64,000 bases of DNA from Fulvimarina sp039652615 (GTDB lineage Bacteria; Pseudomonadota; Alphaproteobacteria; Rhizobiales; Rhizobiaceae), in assembly GCF_039652615.1 (NCBI RefSeq), contig NZ_JBDJAC010000001.1, positions 620,001 to 684,000 on the forward strand. The letters run 5' to 3'. Positions within the stretch are counted from its first letter, which is position 1; each line of letters opens with the position of its first letter. Under the pieces are notes generated by a model. It saw nothing but the letters and a program-made list of their open reading frames with translations, had not been told where the DNA came from and did not search any database. Positions 7,536 to 16,565 of this stretch are shown here, one piece after another. Position numbers and translations under genes: made by a program.

Positions 7536-8921
7536 GTGAACAAGCAAACCAATTTGAACGACCTGTCCGGCGTGATCGAAGCCGATCGCCGACATGTCTG
7601 GCATCATCTTGTGCAACATAAGCCCTATGAGACGACCGACCCGCGTGTGATGATCGAAGGCAAAGGCATGCGGGTCTGGGACGCGATCGGCAAGGAACAT
7701 CTCGATGCTGTGTCCGGCGGGGTCTGGACGGTCAATATAGGCTATGGCCGCGAATCCATGGCGGATGTGATCCGCGAGCAGGTGCTGAAGCTGAACTATT
7801 TCGCAGGCGCCAGCGGCACCGTGCCGGGTGCGATCTTTGCCGAGCGCCTGATCGAAAAGATGCCGGGCATGAGCCGGGTCTATTATTCGAACTCCGGCTC
7901 CGAGGCGAACGAGAAGGCGTGGAAGATGGTTCGCCAGATCTCCCAGCGCCAGCACGGTGGCAAGAAATCGAAGATCCTGTTCCGCGAGCGCGACTATCAC
8001 GGCACGACCTTCGGCGCTCTTTCCGCCGGTGGACAGGCCCAGCGCAATGCCCAGTATGGTCCGTTCTTGCCGGGCTTTGTTGAGGTCCCGCATTGCCTTG
8101 AATATCGCAGCCAATGGGGATCGGTCGACAATTACGGTGAGCGCGCCGCCGATGCGATCGAGGAGGTGATCCTGAGGGAGGGCCCCGACACCGTAGGCTG
8201 TCTGTGCCTCGAACCGATCACCGCTGGCGGCGGTATCATCACGCCGCCGGCCGGTTATTGGGACAGGGTTCAGGACATCTGCCGCAAATACGAGATCCTG
8301 CTTCATATCGACGAAGTCGTCTGCGGCATGGGGCGCACGGGCACGTGGTTCGGTTACCAGCACTATGGAATTCAGCCGGATTTCGTGACGCTCGCGAAGG
8401 GGGTCGCGTCCGGCTACGCTGCGATCTCCTGCACGGTGACGACCGAAGCCGTCTTCGATTATTTCAAGGATGACGCGGACGATCCGCTCGGCTTCTTCCG
8501 CGATATCTCCACCTTTGGCGGATGCACGTCGGGTCCGGCCGCCGCGCTCGAAAACTTGCGGATTCTCGAAGACGAGAACCTTCTCGACAACAGTGCGCGC
8601 ATGGGCGAACGTTTGATCGCTAACCTTCAGGTGTTGATGGAGAAACATGCCGTCATCGGCGATGTGCGGGGGCAGGGGCTTTTCGCCGGTGCCGAGCTTG
8701 TGACGGACCGGAAAACCCTCGAGCCGGCTCCTGAGGCGAAGGTCAAGGCCGTTGTGGCCGATTGCATGGCGAACGGCGTCATCATAGGCGCGCAGAATCG
8801 TTCGCTCGCCGACGGCATGAACAACACGCTCTTGTTCGCTCCCGCGCTGATCGCAACACAAAGCGATATCGATGGCATCACCCATGCGGTTGATAGCGCG
8901 CTCACCCGGGTGTTCGGATAA
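7536..8921 (+). CDS. tpa: Class III PLP aminotransferase, taurine:pyruvate type
   Basis: A 461-residue fold-type I aminotransferase. It contains YYSNSGSEANEKAWK (phosphate-binding region), DYHGTTFGALSA, LLHIDEVVCGMGRTG (Asp259 contacts the PLP ring nitrogen) and FVTLAKGVASGY with the Schiff-base Lys288. Whole stretches match my recollection of Bilophila-type taurine:pyruvate aminotransferase, including DAVSGGVWTVNIGYGRE and DISTFGGCTSGPAAAL. That enzyme converts taurine and pyruvate to sulfoacetaldehyde and alanine. Start: AGAGGAA seven bases before the GTG at 7536 is a strong ribosome site; the in-frame ATG at 7512 has none. Sulfoacetaldehyde acetyltransferase (xsc), pta and a taurine transporter are not in the window, so hypotaurine, beta-alanine or another omega-amine remain possible substrates. 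Confidence 0.75.
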   Translation: MNKQTNLNDLSGVIEADRRHVWHHLVQHKPYETTDPRVMIEGKGMRVWDAIGKEHLDAVSGGVWTVNIGYGRESMADVIREQVLKLNYFAGASGTVPGAIFAERLIEKMPGMSRVYYSNSGSEANEKAWKMVRQISQRQHGGKKSKILFRERDYHGTTFGALSAGGQAQRNAQYGPFLPGFVEVPHCLEYRSQWGSVDNYGERAADAIEEVILREGPDTVGCLCLEPITAGGGIITPPAGYWDRVQDICRKYEILLHIDEVVCGMGRTGTWFGYQHYGIQPDFVTLAKGVASGYAAISCTVTTEAVFDYFKDDADDPLGFFRDISTFGGCTSGPAAALENLRILEDENLLDNSARMGERLIANLQVLMEKHAVIGDVRGQGLFAGAELVTDRKTLEPAPEAKVKAVVADCMANGVIIGAQNRSLADGMNNTLLFAPALIATQSDIDGITHAVDSALTRVFG

Positions 8922-8929
8922 GCGGCATT

Positions 8930-8965
8930 GCAGCGGCGTTTCTTGTTGAGAAACGTCGCCGCTGC
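8930..8965 (+). terminator. Hairpin after the aminotransferase gene
   Basis: GCAGCGGCG (8930-8938) pairs with CGCCGCTGC (8957-8965), and TTTC pairs with GAAA inside, leaving a small bulge. It starts 9 bases after the stop codon. There is no T-run, so it may be a weak or Rho-assisted terminator or a 3' stabiliser. Confidence 0.45.
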
Positions 8966-9143
8966 CGCAGACATTGCAGAACCGGGCGATGGAACCGGCC
9001 AATATAAAGTCGCCACTTCTTCAACGAAGCCCTACGGTCCGCTGGCGACGGCAGGACCCGAAGGTCTCTTGGCGTCGCTCCTCGCTTGATTCTGCCGATA
9101 TTTCGGGTCCGATGAGCGCATGCGTACGCAGAGAAGGGGTGCG

Positions 9144-11432
9144 CTACTGTGCTGGGGTCACGCCCGATGGGGCATCCGGCAACTCAAGCTGGACGGTAAC
9201 CGATAAACCCTCCGGTGCGTAGTCGAACTCGCAATCGGCGCCGATCTGACCGACCAGAACGCGCTGCAGGAGTTGTGAGCCAAATCCATGCCGCTCAGGC
9301 GGCCGGACGGGCGGACCGTGCCTCTCGCGCCAGCGAAATTCGAGCCTCCGGCCCTGCGGCGTCTCGTCGATCCACCAGGCGATCGATAGACGTCCTTCCG
9401 GCACGCTGAGCCCGCCGTATTTCACGGCATTCGTCACAAGCTCATGGAGTGCCATGCCAAGAGGGACGGCGATATTTGCCGGAAGACTGACCGAAGGACC
9501 ATCGAGAATGACGCGAGCGCCGGTCTTCTCGTCGTGAGGATCGATGACAAAGGGGGCGACCTCGTTCTCGATGAGTTGGCGCAGATCGGCTGACTGCCGC
9601 ATTCCCTCCGTCAGGATCGTATGTGTGGCGGCGAGTGAGGACAGGCGATTGACGAACGTCTCCGTAAAGGACGAGACATCCGAGGCCGAGCGTGAGGAGA
9701 GTTTCAGCACCGCCTTGATTGTCGCGAGCATATTCTTCACGCGGTGATTGAGCTCGTCGATCAGGACGCGTTGTTCGCTTTCCGCTGCTTGGCGCGCGGC
9801 GATCTCGTTCTGGGCTTCCTCAAAGAGTGCGGCATTGTCGAGGGCGATGGCGCCCTGGGCGGTAAGGCCGCGGATCAGATCCTCATGTCGCTGGCTGAAG
9901 CGACCGATCTCGGGGTGACCGAGAAGCACCGCGCCATGCGCCTTACCTTCCCAATTGACGACGGGGACGCTCAGATAGCTGCGCACCGGCAGGTGGCCGG
10001 GCGGCATGCCGCCGGGATAATCGGCGCTCCGCGCCCCGCCAGCCGGATCTCGGTCGCCGTCGTCGACACCGCGCCCATAGCGCGGATCTTTAGTGATGTC
10101 GTCCGAGCGAATGACGCGATGGTCAGCGAATGTCGGAGCGAAAACGGCCGTCTCCCGGGGATCGGCGAAGCGGGCGAAGTCGTCTTTCTTCGCTCCCGAG
10201 AGAACATGAAGGCGCAGACGTTCGCCGCCCGGCTGGCTCTTCAGATAGAAGAACGCGCCATAGCGAGCGCCCGACAGCGCGGTGGCCGTATCGATGACCA
10301 TCTGCACGATGCCAGCCTGATCGAGCTTGGCGCTGAGCGACAGGCCGGATTGGTTGAGAGTGTCGAGAAGCCGTGTTTCGGCGCGCAACTCCGATGTGCG
10401 TTTGCGCACTTCATCGTCGAGCTGCCGTCGGGTTCCCTCGGCAGACAGCGCCATACGCCATGCGACAGCCATCAGCGCGAGAAGAGCCAGAAGGCCGAGA
10501 CCGGCAAACAGGACAAGCGGGCGAAACCGCTCCCAGAACTCTCTGGACAGCGCGTCAACGGACTGCGTGACCCGCACGTAGACCGGCAGGTCGCCGACCC
10601 GTTGATAAGCACCGAACCGCAGATCGTCGGCTTCGGCGAACTGCAGTTCGCCGGCTCTGTCGAATTCGCGCATGTCTTCGGAGAAGGATTGCAGCTTGGC
10701 CGCGCTCGGCGCCATCTCGGGCCAGGAGGTCAGAATATCCCGGTTCTCGGCGCGGAAAATTGACAGCCGCATCCCCTCGGAAAGCGTCAGTTGTTGCCAA
10801 TACTCGTTGAAATAGCCAAGATCAACCGTAGCGATCGCCGTGCCGGCAAATTCGCCCGCCGCGTTCGTAATCCGGAGCGAAACCAGGAATGTGCCTTTCG
10901 AGGTGACGCGGCCGGTGATGAGTTCTCCGACATAAAGACCGGCATCGCTTTCGATCTGCGCCTCGAACGCGTCCCGATCGGCAGCTGTACTTTGCGGCGT
11001 CGGATATTTGAAGCTGGTCAGCCGCAGTGCGCCATTGGCGTCGTTAAGCCACAAATCGTCGATATAGGCGATCTCGTTTCGAAGGCCGACGAGCTTCTCA
11101 TAGGCTGAACGTGAGTTGCCGACAGCATCCCAGTTGCCCTGGTCGGCGATCTCGACGGCCTCGTGCAAGGCGAGATCGGTGACGGTGAAAAGCTGATCGG
11201 CATGCTCCGACAGAAAAAACGCTGTCCTTCTCGCCTCGGCGTTTGCCCGGTCGATCGCCTGATCCCACTGGCTGCGCCAGATCTCGGCCCCAAGGCCTAC
11301 CACGATGACAATGCCCAGGACGCTTGCGAGGAGGATCGAGCGGGCAAGCGACAGATCCCAGACATGCCGGGGTGGTTGACCTTCCGGTTGCGGTTTCTCC
11401 TCGGGCAGACCAGGCTCTCCCTGCATTTCCAT
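9144..11432 (-). CDS. HWE-family sensor histidine kinase with extracytoplasmic sensor and GAF domain
   Basis: A 762-residue membrane kinase. Membrane helices at about 32-50 and 305-325 enclose a large periplasmic domain (about 55-300) of Cache-like appearance. A short coiled coil (about 330-358) leads to a GAF domain (about 360-540). The kinase core is of the HWE type: His563 in LIDELNHRVKNMLA is the phospho-acceptor, HELVTNAVKYG (663-673) is the N-box, and FRWRERHG carries the W-x-E signature. It would sense an external signal and phosphorylate a receiver, most simply the one encoded 43 bases upstream in the same operon. The ligand is unknown. The start ATG at 11432 has only a weak ribosome site, and an ATG at 11426 is equally possible. 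Confidence 0.88.
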   Translation of the reverse strand: MEMQGEPGLPEEKPQPEGQPPRHVWDLSLARSILLASVLGIVIVVGLGAEIWRSQWDQAIDRANAEARRTAFFLSEHADQLFTVTDLALHEAVEIADQGNWDAVGNSRSAYEKLVGLRNEIAYIDDLWLNDANGALRLTSFKYPTPQSTAADRDAFEAQIESDAGLYVGELITGRVTSKGTFLVSLRITNAAGEFAGTAIATVDLGYFNEYWQQLTLSEGMRLSIFRAENRDILTSWPEMAPSAAKLQSFSEDMREFDRAGELQFAEADDLRFGAYQRVGDLPVYVRVTQSVDALSREFWERFRPLVLFAGLGLLALLALMAVAWRMALSAEGTRRQLDDEVRKRTSELRAETRLLDTLNQSGLSLSAKLDQAGIVQMVIDTATALSGARYGAFFYLKSQPGGERLRLHVLSGAKKDDFARFADPRETAVFAPTFADHRVIRSDDITKDPRYGRGVDDGDRDPAGGARSADYPGGMPPGHLPVRSYLSVPVVNWEGKAHGAVLLGHPEIGRFSQRHEDLIRGLTAQGAIALDNAALFEEAQNEIAARQAAESEQRVLIDELNHRVKNMLATIKAVLKLSSRSASDVSSFTETFVNRLSSLAATHTILTEGMRQSADLRQLIENEVAPFVIDPHDEKTGARVILDGPSVSLPANIAVPLGMALHELVTNAVKYGGLSVPEGRLSIAWWIDETPQGRRLEFRWRERHGPPVRPPERHGFGSQLLQRVLVGQIGADCEFDYAPEGLSVTVQLELPDAPSGVTPAQ

Positions 11433-11475
11433 ATGCGACTATCTGGTCCCGGGTAGCTGCCGGCCCGACGCCATG

Positions 11476-11931
11476 TCAGTTCTGCGTCCTCATGACCGAG
11501 CGAAGTGCTTCATGAAGCTCCTCCGCGCGAAACGGCTTGGAAAGCATGGCGATCGGTTCGAGGTCGACAAGGCGTTCGCGGGTTGCCTTGTCGAGATTGC
11601 CGCTGATGAAGATCGACCGAACACCGAAGCGCTGGAGAATTTCTCGGGCCGCATCGCTGCCGTACGAACCGTCTGCGAGCTTCAGGTCCATCAGAACAAC
11701 GTCGGGACGGCGTGCCTCGACAGCTTTGACCGCAGACCCCGCGGTCGTCTCGATACCCACGACGCGGTGTCCGGCGTCCTCAACCGACTGTTCGACATCC
11801 ATGGCGATAAGAACCTCGTCTTCGACGATGAGGATATCAAGCGGACGGGGCTCGGCTCTGGTGGAATGGTCGCGCGCGCCTGCGACAAGCGGTGCGGTGT
11901 CGCCGTTCTCTCGATGGGCTGCGATAGTCAT
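11476..11931 (-). CDS. Stand-alone response regulator receiver protein
   Basis: A 151-residue protein consisting of one CheY-like receiver domain after a 30-residue unstructured N-terminus. The acidic pocket (ILIVEDE), the phosphorylatable Asp in VVLMDLKLADG, the Ser in SIFISGN and the Lys in MLSKPF are all present, so it should be phosphorylated normally. There is no DNA-binding or enzymatic output domain, so it must act through protein contacts or as a phosphate shuttle. It lies 43 bases upstream of the HWE kinase on the same strand and is its obvious partner. The frame begins at a TTG (11937); I use the ATG at 11931, although neither has a clear ribosome site. Confidence 0.85.
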   Translation of the reverse strand: MTIAAHRENGDTAPLVAGARDHSTRAEPRPLDILIVEDEVLIAMDVEQSVEDAGHRVVGIETTAGSAVKAVEARRPDVVLMDLKLADGSYGSDAAREILQRFGVRSIFISGNLDKATRERLVDLEPIAMLSKPFRAEELHEALRSVMRTQN

Positions 11932-12342
11932 CTGCAATCATTCACATCTGTTAAGATAGGCAAGCTTATCTCGATTTTGGCAGCGCACGTAAAGACGCGT
12001 TCGAAACCACCGACTGGCATCGCATCGATCGCTTCCCGACGGAACGGGAAGCAGTTACTCCGAATGAGGCCGCGATACCATCACGGCTCGCCTTGTGCTT
12101 GCCGAAGCGTGTAACGTTCACGTGAGTTCCATAGTTGGGCTGGTCCGCATTTTTGTCCATCGCAAAGCCGGAGATGGTCGTCTGTTCGGAAAACATCTCA
12201 CCGCATCCGCAGCGAGACGCGGGAGCACTGCTCGGATGTAGAGGTCCGGAAAATCTTGGACCGCGGCGGTATGCAGATTTGTGCTGGTCTTCGATCCTCT
12301 CTATCTGGATAGCCAGCGATACGAAGACGAAGGCAACCCTTT
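11932..12342. other. Intergenic region between the receiver gene and sdhE
   Basis: About 410 bases between divergent genes. Short open frames occur on both strands (for example 11966-12196 minus), but none has recognisable features or a good ribosome site. It presumably carries the promoters of the two-component operon and of sdhE-mfd. I see no RNA gene in it. Confidence 0.5.
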
Positions 12343-12663
12343 ATGAAGACCGGTTCCAAACGCTCGTCCGAGGACCTCGATACGCGCCGGAAGAGGGCAC
12401 TGTTTCGATCTTGGCACAGAGGCACGCGGGAAATGGACCTCGTGTTCGGCCGCTTCGCCGATGCGGAGATCGCCACGCTCTCCGACGACGATATGGACAG
12501 CTACGAGGCGCTGATGCTTGCGCCGGACCCTGACATTTTCAAGTGGGTCTCCGGCGAACGGCCAGTGCCGGACAATTACGACACGGCGGTTTTTCGGCGG
12601 ATCAAGGAATTCTATACAAGCTTCGATGTGGAAGACCTGACGCCGGCCGAAAAGGGCGCATAG
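12343..12663 (+). CDS. sdhE: Succinate dehydrogenase flavinylation/assembly factor
   Basis: A 106-residue protein of the SdhE (DUF339, Sdh5/SDHAF2) family. The defining RGxxE segment is seen as HRGTREMDLVFGRFAD, and the rest is a small five-helix fold ending in FYTSFDVEDLTPAEKGA. The family promotes covalent attachment of FAD to the flavoprotein subunits of succinate dehydrogenase and fumarate reductase in the cytoplasm. It precedes mfd, the usual alphaproteobacterial order, with a 236-base gap that may contain a separate mfd promoter. The length is normal, though the ribosome site is weak. Confidence 0.9.
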   Translation: MKTGSKRSSEDLDTRRKRALFRSWHRGTREMDLVFGRFADAEIATLSDDDMDSYEALMLAPDPDIFKWVSGERPVPDNYDTAVFRRIKEFYTSFDVEDLTPAEKGA

Positions 12664-12899
12664 CTCGCGCTGTCAGGTTTGGTATTCGCCGCCATCAAGC
12701 CGGGAGCTTCCTTGGATATCATCGCCCATAAGCTCTAAGACGCGGTCGCGTTCCTGTGGAAGATGACGAATAAGGGGCGGCCCTTTCGGAAGCGTTGATG
12801 CACCGCATGGCCTCCGCCCTTGAACCGCGCGGCGCGAAGGGCCATTGAAGCGGCACGCATAAAAGCTTCCCTTAAGATCCGCTATAAAGACGCCAGCCG

Positions 12900-15800
12900 A
12901 TGAACCTTCCCGAACCATTGAAGCGCGCCCTGAAAAAGGGTGGCGGGCTTGAAGTCGGCAATGTGCTCGACGGAACCGAGGCATTTCTCCTCGCTGATAT
13001 CGCGCGCGACCGGGGTGGCAAGAAGCCGGTCGTCTTCGTGATGCGAGACGGAACGCGCATGGGCGAGGTGGAAGAAGCGCTGCGGTTCGTGCAGCCAGAG
13101 CTTCCGGTGCTGACCCTGCCAGCCTGGGATTGCCTACCGTACGACCGTGTCGGCCCCTCCGGTGAAGCTGCGGCGCGGCGGCTTTCGGCGATGGCTTCGC
13201 TCAACGCGCTCCGCCAGAACCCGCATCGCGCGGTGATCCTGACGACGGCAAACGCGCTTCTCCAGAAGATGCCGCCCGCTGATGTTCTGGCGCGCGAGGC
13301 GATCAAGGCCGAAGCCGGCGGCACGGCACGGATGGACGACATCGTCGAAGCGCTTTCGCGGGGCGGTTTCGAGCGGGTGGCCACCGTTCGCGAACGCGGC
13401 GAGTTCGCGGTGCGCGGCGGCATTCTCGATCTTTTCGCGCCGGGCTCGGAAGAGCCGGTGCGGCTCGACTTCTTCGGCGATACGCTTGAGACGATCCGGG
13501 CCTTCGATCCGGCGACCCAGCGAACGACCGAGCAGCGGAAGAGCTTCGAGCTCGCGCCGGTTTCGGAAGTGTCTCTGACCAAGGAGACGATCAGCCGGTT
13601 CCGCTCCAACTACGTCAAGCGCTTCGGCGCGGCCCAGCCGAGCGACGCGCTCTATGCCTCGATCTCCGAAGGCAAGCGTTTCGCGGGAATGGAGCATTGG
13701 CTGCCGTTCTTCTACGAGCGCGTGAACACCCTTTTCGACTACTGTGACGGCTTCCCGATCGTTCTCGACCACCTGACGCTGGAAAGCGTTGCCGAGCGCC
13801 GCACGGTGATCGAGGATCATTACGAGGCACGCAAGCGAACCAGCGGAGAGAACGCGGCTAAGAGTGCCGAGGGCATCGTCTACAATCCCGTCGAACCCGG
13901 TGAGCTCTATCTGACAGAGGATGAACTGAACGGCGCTCTCGCGATCACCGACCCGATCCGCTTTTCGGCCTATGGCGCAGCGGAGACCGGGGCCCGCGAG
14001 GTCTACAATCTCGATGTCTCGCGCGGGCGCAATTTTTCAGCCGAACGGCAGTCGGAGAACGCCAATGTCTTCCAGGCTGCGGTCGACCACATCTCCCACG
14101 AGCGCGCGAACGGCAAACGCGTCGTTCTCGCGGCCTGGACGGAGGGCTCCCGCGATCGCCTGACACAGGTTCTGGAAGAGCATGGCCTTGGCCAGATCAA
14201 GCCGGTTCAGAACCTGAAACAGGTGCGCGAAGCACCGAAGAATTTCGTCGTGACGGTGATTCTCGGCATCGAGGCCGGTTTCAAGACGCCGGACATGGTC
14301 GTGGTCGGCGAGCAGGATATTCTCGGCGATCGGTTGGTGCGGCGCTCCAAGCGCAAGCGGCGGGGCTCGGACTTCATCTCGGAAGTCTCGGGGCTCGACG
14401 AAGGCGATATCGTCGTCCACGTCGACCACGGGATCGGGCGCTTCGTCGGCCTGAAGCAGATCGAGGCGGCCGGGGCGCCTCATGATTGTCTGGAACTGCA
14501 TTATGCAGGCGATGATCGACTGTTTCTGCCCGTCGAAAACATCGAGCTTCTCTCACGCTATGGCGGAGAGGGCACGGAAACCACGCTCGACAGGCTGGGC
14601 GGAGGAGCCTGGCAGGCGCGCAAGGCCAAGCTCAAGAAGCGCCTTCTTGATATGGCGGACGGGCTTATACGGGTCGCTGCCGAGCGGGCGATGCGAGGCG
14701 CACCGAAGCTGATCCCGCCCGAGGGTCTTTTCGACGAATTCGCCGCACGTTTTCCCTACGAAGAGACAGACGATCAGGCGAGCGCGATCGATGCGGTCGT
14801 GGACGATCTTGGCGCGGGCCGCCCAATGGACCGCCTGATCTGCGGCGATGTCGGCTTCGGCAAGACCGAGGTCGCGCTTCGCGCGGCCTTTGTCGCGGCC
14901 ATGAGCGGCTTGCAGGTGGCGGTCGTCGTCCCGACGACATTGCTCGCGCGCCAACACTTCAAGACCTTCTCGGAGCGCTTTCGCGGCCTGCCGCTGAACG
15001 TCGCCCAGGCCTCCCGCCTCGTGACCGGCAAGGAGCTGGCTGCGACGAAGAAAGGCATCAAGGAGGGCACGGTCGATATCGTCGTCGGCACCCACGCGCT
15101 GCTCGGCAAAGGCGTCGACTTCAAAAGCCTCGGCCTCCTCATCATCGACGAGGAGCAGCATTTCGGCGTCAAGCACAAGGAGCGGCTGAAGGAGCTGAAG
15201 TCGGATGTTCACGTGCTGACCCTGTCGGCGACGCCCATCCCGCGCACCTTGCAGCTGGCGCTCACCGGTGTGCGCGAGCTTTCGCTGATTACCACGCCGC
15301 CGGTGGATCGCATGGCGGTGCGAACTTTCGTCGCGCCGTTCGATGCTCTGGTGGTGCGCGAGACCCTGCTGCGCGAGCGCTATCGCGGTGGCCAGAGCTT
15401 CTATGTCTGCCCGCGCGTGTCCGACATCGCCGGGGTGAAGGCATTCCTCGACGATCAGGTGCCCGAGCTGAAGGTCGCCGTCGCCCATGGTCAGATGCCC
15501 GCGAGCGAGCTCGACGACATCATGAATGCCTTCTACGAGGGGCAATACGACGTTCTGCTGTCGACGACGATCGTCGAGTCCGGTCTCGACGTGCCGACGG
15601 CGAACACGATGATCGTTCATCGCGCCGATATGTTCGGCCTTTCTCAGCTGTATCAGATCCGTGGACGCGTAGGACGCTCGAAACAGCGCGCCTATGCCCT
15701 GATGACGATCCCGGCGAACAAGACGCCGACAAAGGGCGCGGATCGGCGCCTCAAGGTTCTTCAGTCACTCGATACCCTCGGTGCAGGGTTCCAGCTTGCG

Positions 15801-16418
15801 ACCCACGATCTCGACCAGCGCGGGGCGGGCAATCTTCTCGGCGACGAGCAGTCCGGCCATGTGAAGGAGGTCGGCTACGAGCTTTACCAGCAGATGCTGG
15901 AGGAAGCCGTCGCGGAAATGAAGGGAGCCGAACCGGAGACGGCTGGGCACTGGTCGCCGCAGATCGCGATCGGCACCGCGGTTATGATTCCGGAACGCTA
16001 TGTGCCCGATCTTCAGCTGCGCATGACGCTCTATCGCCGTCTTGCCGAACTGACGGAGATCCGCGAGATCGACGCCTTCGGTGCCGAACTCATCGACCGG
16101 TTTGGGCCGATGCCCGACGAGGTGGAGCATCTCCTCAAGGTGATGGTCATCAAGGCGATGTGCCGCAAGGCGAATATCGAGAAGCTTGATGCCGGGCCGA
16201 AGGGTCTCGTCGTCCAGTTCCGCGAGAAGAACTTCGCTAATCCGGCCGCGCTCATCCGCTATATTTCGGAGCAGGGTGCAAGCGCCAAGATAAGGGCGGA
16301 TCAGTCCATCGTGCTGATCCGTGACTGGCCGACGCCGCAGAAGCGGCTCAACGGCACCGCCACGATTGCCAGCCAGTTGGCGAAGATGGTGGACGAGGGC
16401 CAGAAGCAGGCGGCTTGA
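12900..16418 (+). CDS. mfd: Transcription-repair coupling factor Mfd
   Basis: A full-length 1172-residue Mfd. The N-terminal third is the UvrB-like module that recruits UvrA, followed by the RNA-polymerase-interacting domain (about 480-560, including VVHVDHGIGRFVGLK). The RecG-like translocase has Walker A GDVGFGKTEVA (about 648), IIDEEQHFGVKHKE (about 749), SATPIPRTLQLALTGVREL and QIRGRVGRSKQRAYAL. The C-terminal TRCF domain follows. It pushes stalled RNA polymerase off DNA and recruits excision repair. The start ATG at 12900 (MNLPEPLKRALKKG) lacks a strong Shine-Dalgarno. A terminator-like hairpin follows the gene. Confidence 0.97.
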   Translation: MNLPEPLKRALKKGGGLEVGNVLDGTEAFLLADIARDRGGKKPVVFVMRDGTRMGEVEEALRFVQPELPVLTLPAWDCLPYDRVGPSGEAAARRLSAMASLNALRQNPHRAVILTTANALLQKMPPADVLAREAIKAEAGGTARMDDIVEALSRGGFERVATVRERGEFAVRGGILDLFAPGSEEPVRLDFFGDTLETIRAFDPATQRTTEQRKSFELAPVSEVSLTKETISRFRSNYVKRFGAAQPSDALYASISEGKRFAGMEHWLPFFYERVNTLFDYCDGFPIVLDHLTLESVAERRTVIEDHYEARKRTSGENAAKSAEGIVYNPVEPGELYLTEDELNGALAITDPIRFSAYGAAETGAREVYNLDVSRGRNFSAERQSENANVFQAAVDHISHERANGKRVVLAAWTEGSRDRLTQVLEEHGLGQIKPVQNLKQVREAPKNFVVTVILGIEAGFKTPDMVVVGEQDILGDRLVRRSKRKRRGSDFISEVSGLDEGDIVVHVDHGIGRFVGLKQIEAAGAPHDCLELHYAGDDRLFLPVENIELLSRYGGEGTETTLDRLGGGAWQARKAKLKKRLLDMADGLIRVAAERAMRGAPKLIPPEGLFDEFAARFPYEETDDQASAIDAVVDDLGAGRPMDRLICGDVGFGKTEVALRAAFVAAMSGLQVAVVVPTTLLARQHFKTFSERFRGLPLNVAQASRLVTGKELAATKKGIKEGTVDIVVGTHALLGKGVDFKSLGLLIIDEEQHFGVKHKERLKELKSDVHVLTLSATPIPRTLQLALTGVRELSLITTPPVDRMAVRTFVAPFDALVVRETLLRERYRGGQSFYVCPRVSDIAGVKAFLDDQVPELKVAVAHGQMPASELDDIMNAFYEGQYDVLLSTTIVESGLDVPTANTMIVHRADMFGLSQLYQIRGRVGRSKQRAYALMTIPANKTPTKGADRRLKVLQSLDTLGAGFQLATHDLDQRGAGNLLGDEQSGHVKEVGYELYQQMLEEAVAEMKGAEPETAGHWSPQIAIGTAVMIPERYVPDLQLRMTLYRRLAELTEIREIDAFGAELIDRFGPMPDEVEHLLKVMVIKAMCRKANIEKLDAGPKGLVVQFREKNFANPAALIRYISEQGASAKIRADQSIVLIRDWPTPQKRLNGTATIASQLAKMVDEGQKQAA

Positions 16419-16464
16419 CCGATACCCGATGCGCTTGACGTCATACGTGTTGTTTCAAAAGCGC

Positions 16465-16500
16465 TTCCTGACCTCGGCTCGCTCCCGAGGTCAGGAATTT
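16465..16500. terminator. Probable bidirectional terminator between mfd and the solute-binding protein gene
   Basis: TTCCTGACCTCGG (16465-16477) pairs perfectly with CCGAGGTCAGGAA (16485-16497) around a 7-base loop. TTT follows on the plus strand, and a short T-run follows on the minus strand. It sits between two convergent genes. Confidence 0.75.
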
Positions 16501-16565
16501 CGAGACCGCGCCTCGGCCCGCAGGCTCTCGGCGCGCAGCCTCTTTCCAAGCGAATGAGCGCCAGA

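Noticed and set aside
11966..12196. 76-codon minus-strand frame upstream of the receiver gene, considered as a NepR-like anti-sigma factor
   Set aside because: It lacks the NepR helix pattern and its sequence is Ser/Arg-rich. Nothing supports a general stress response locus here.
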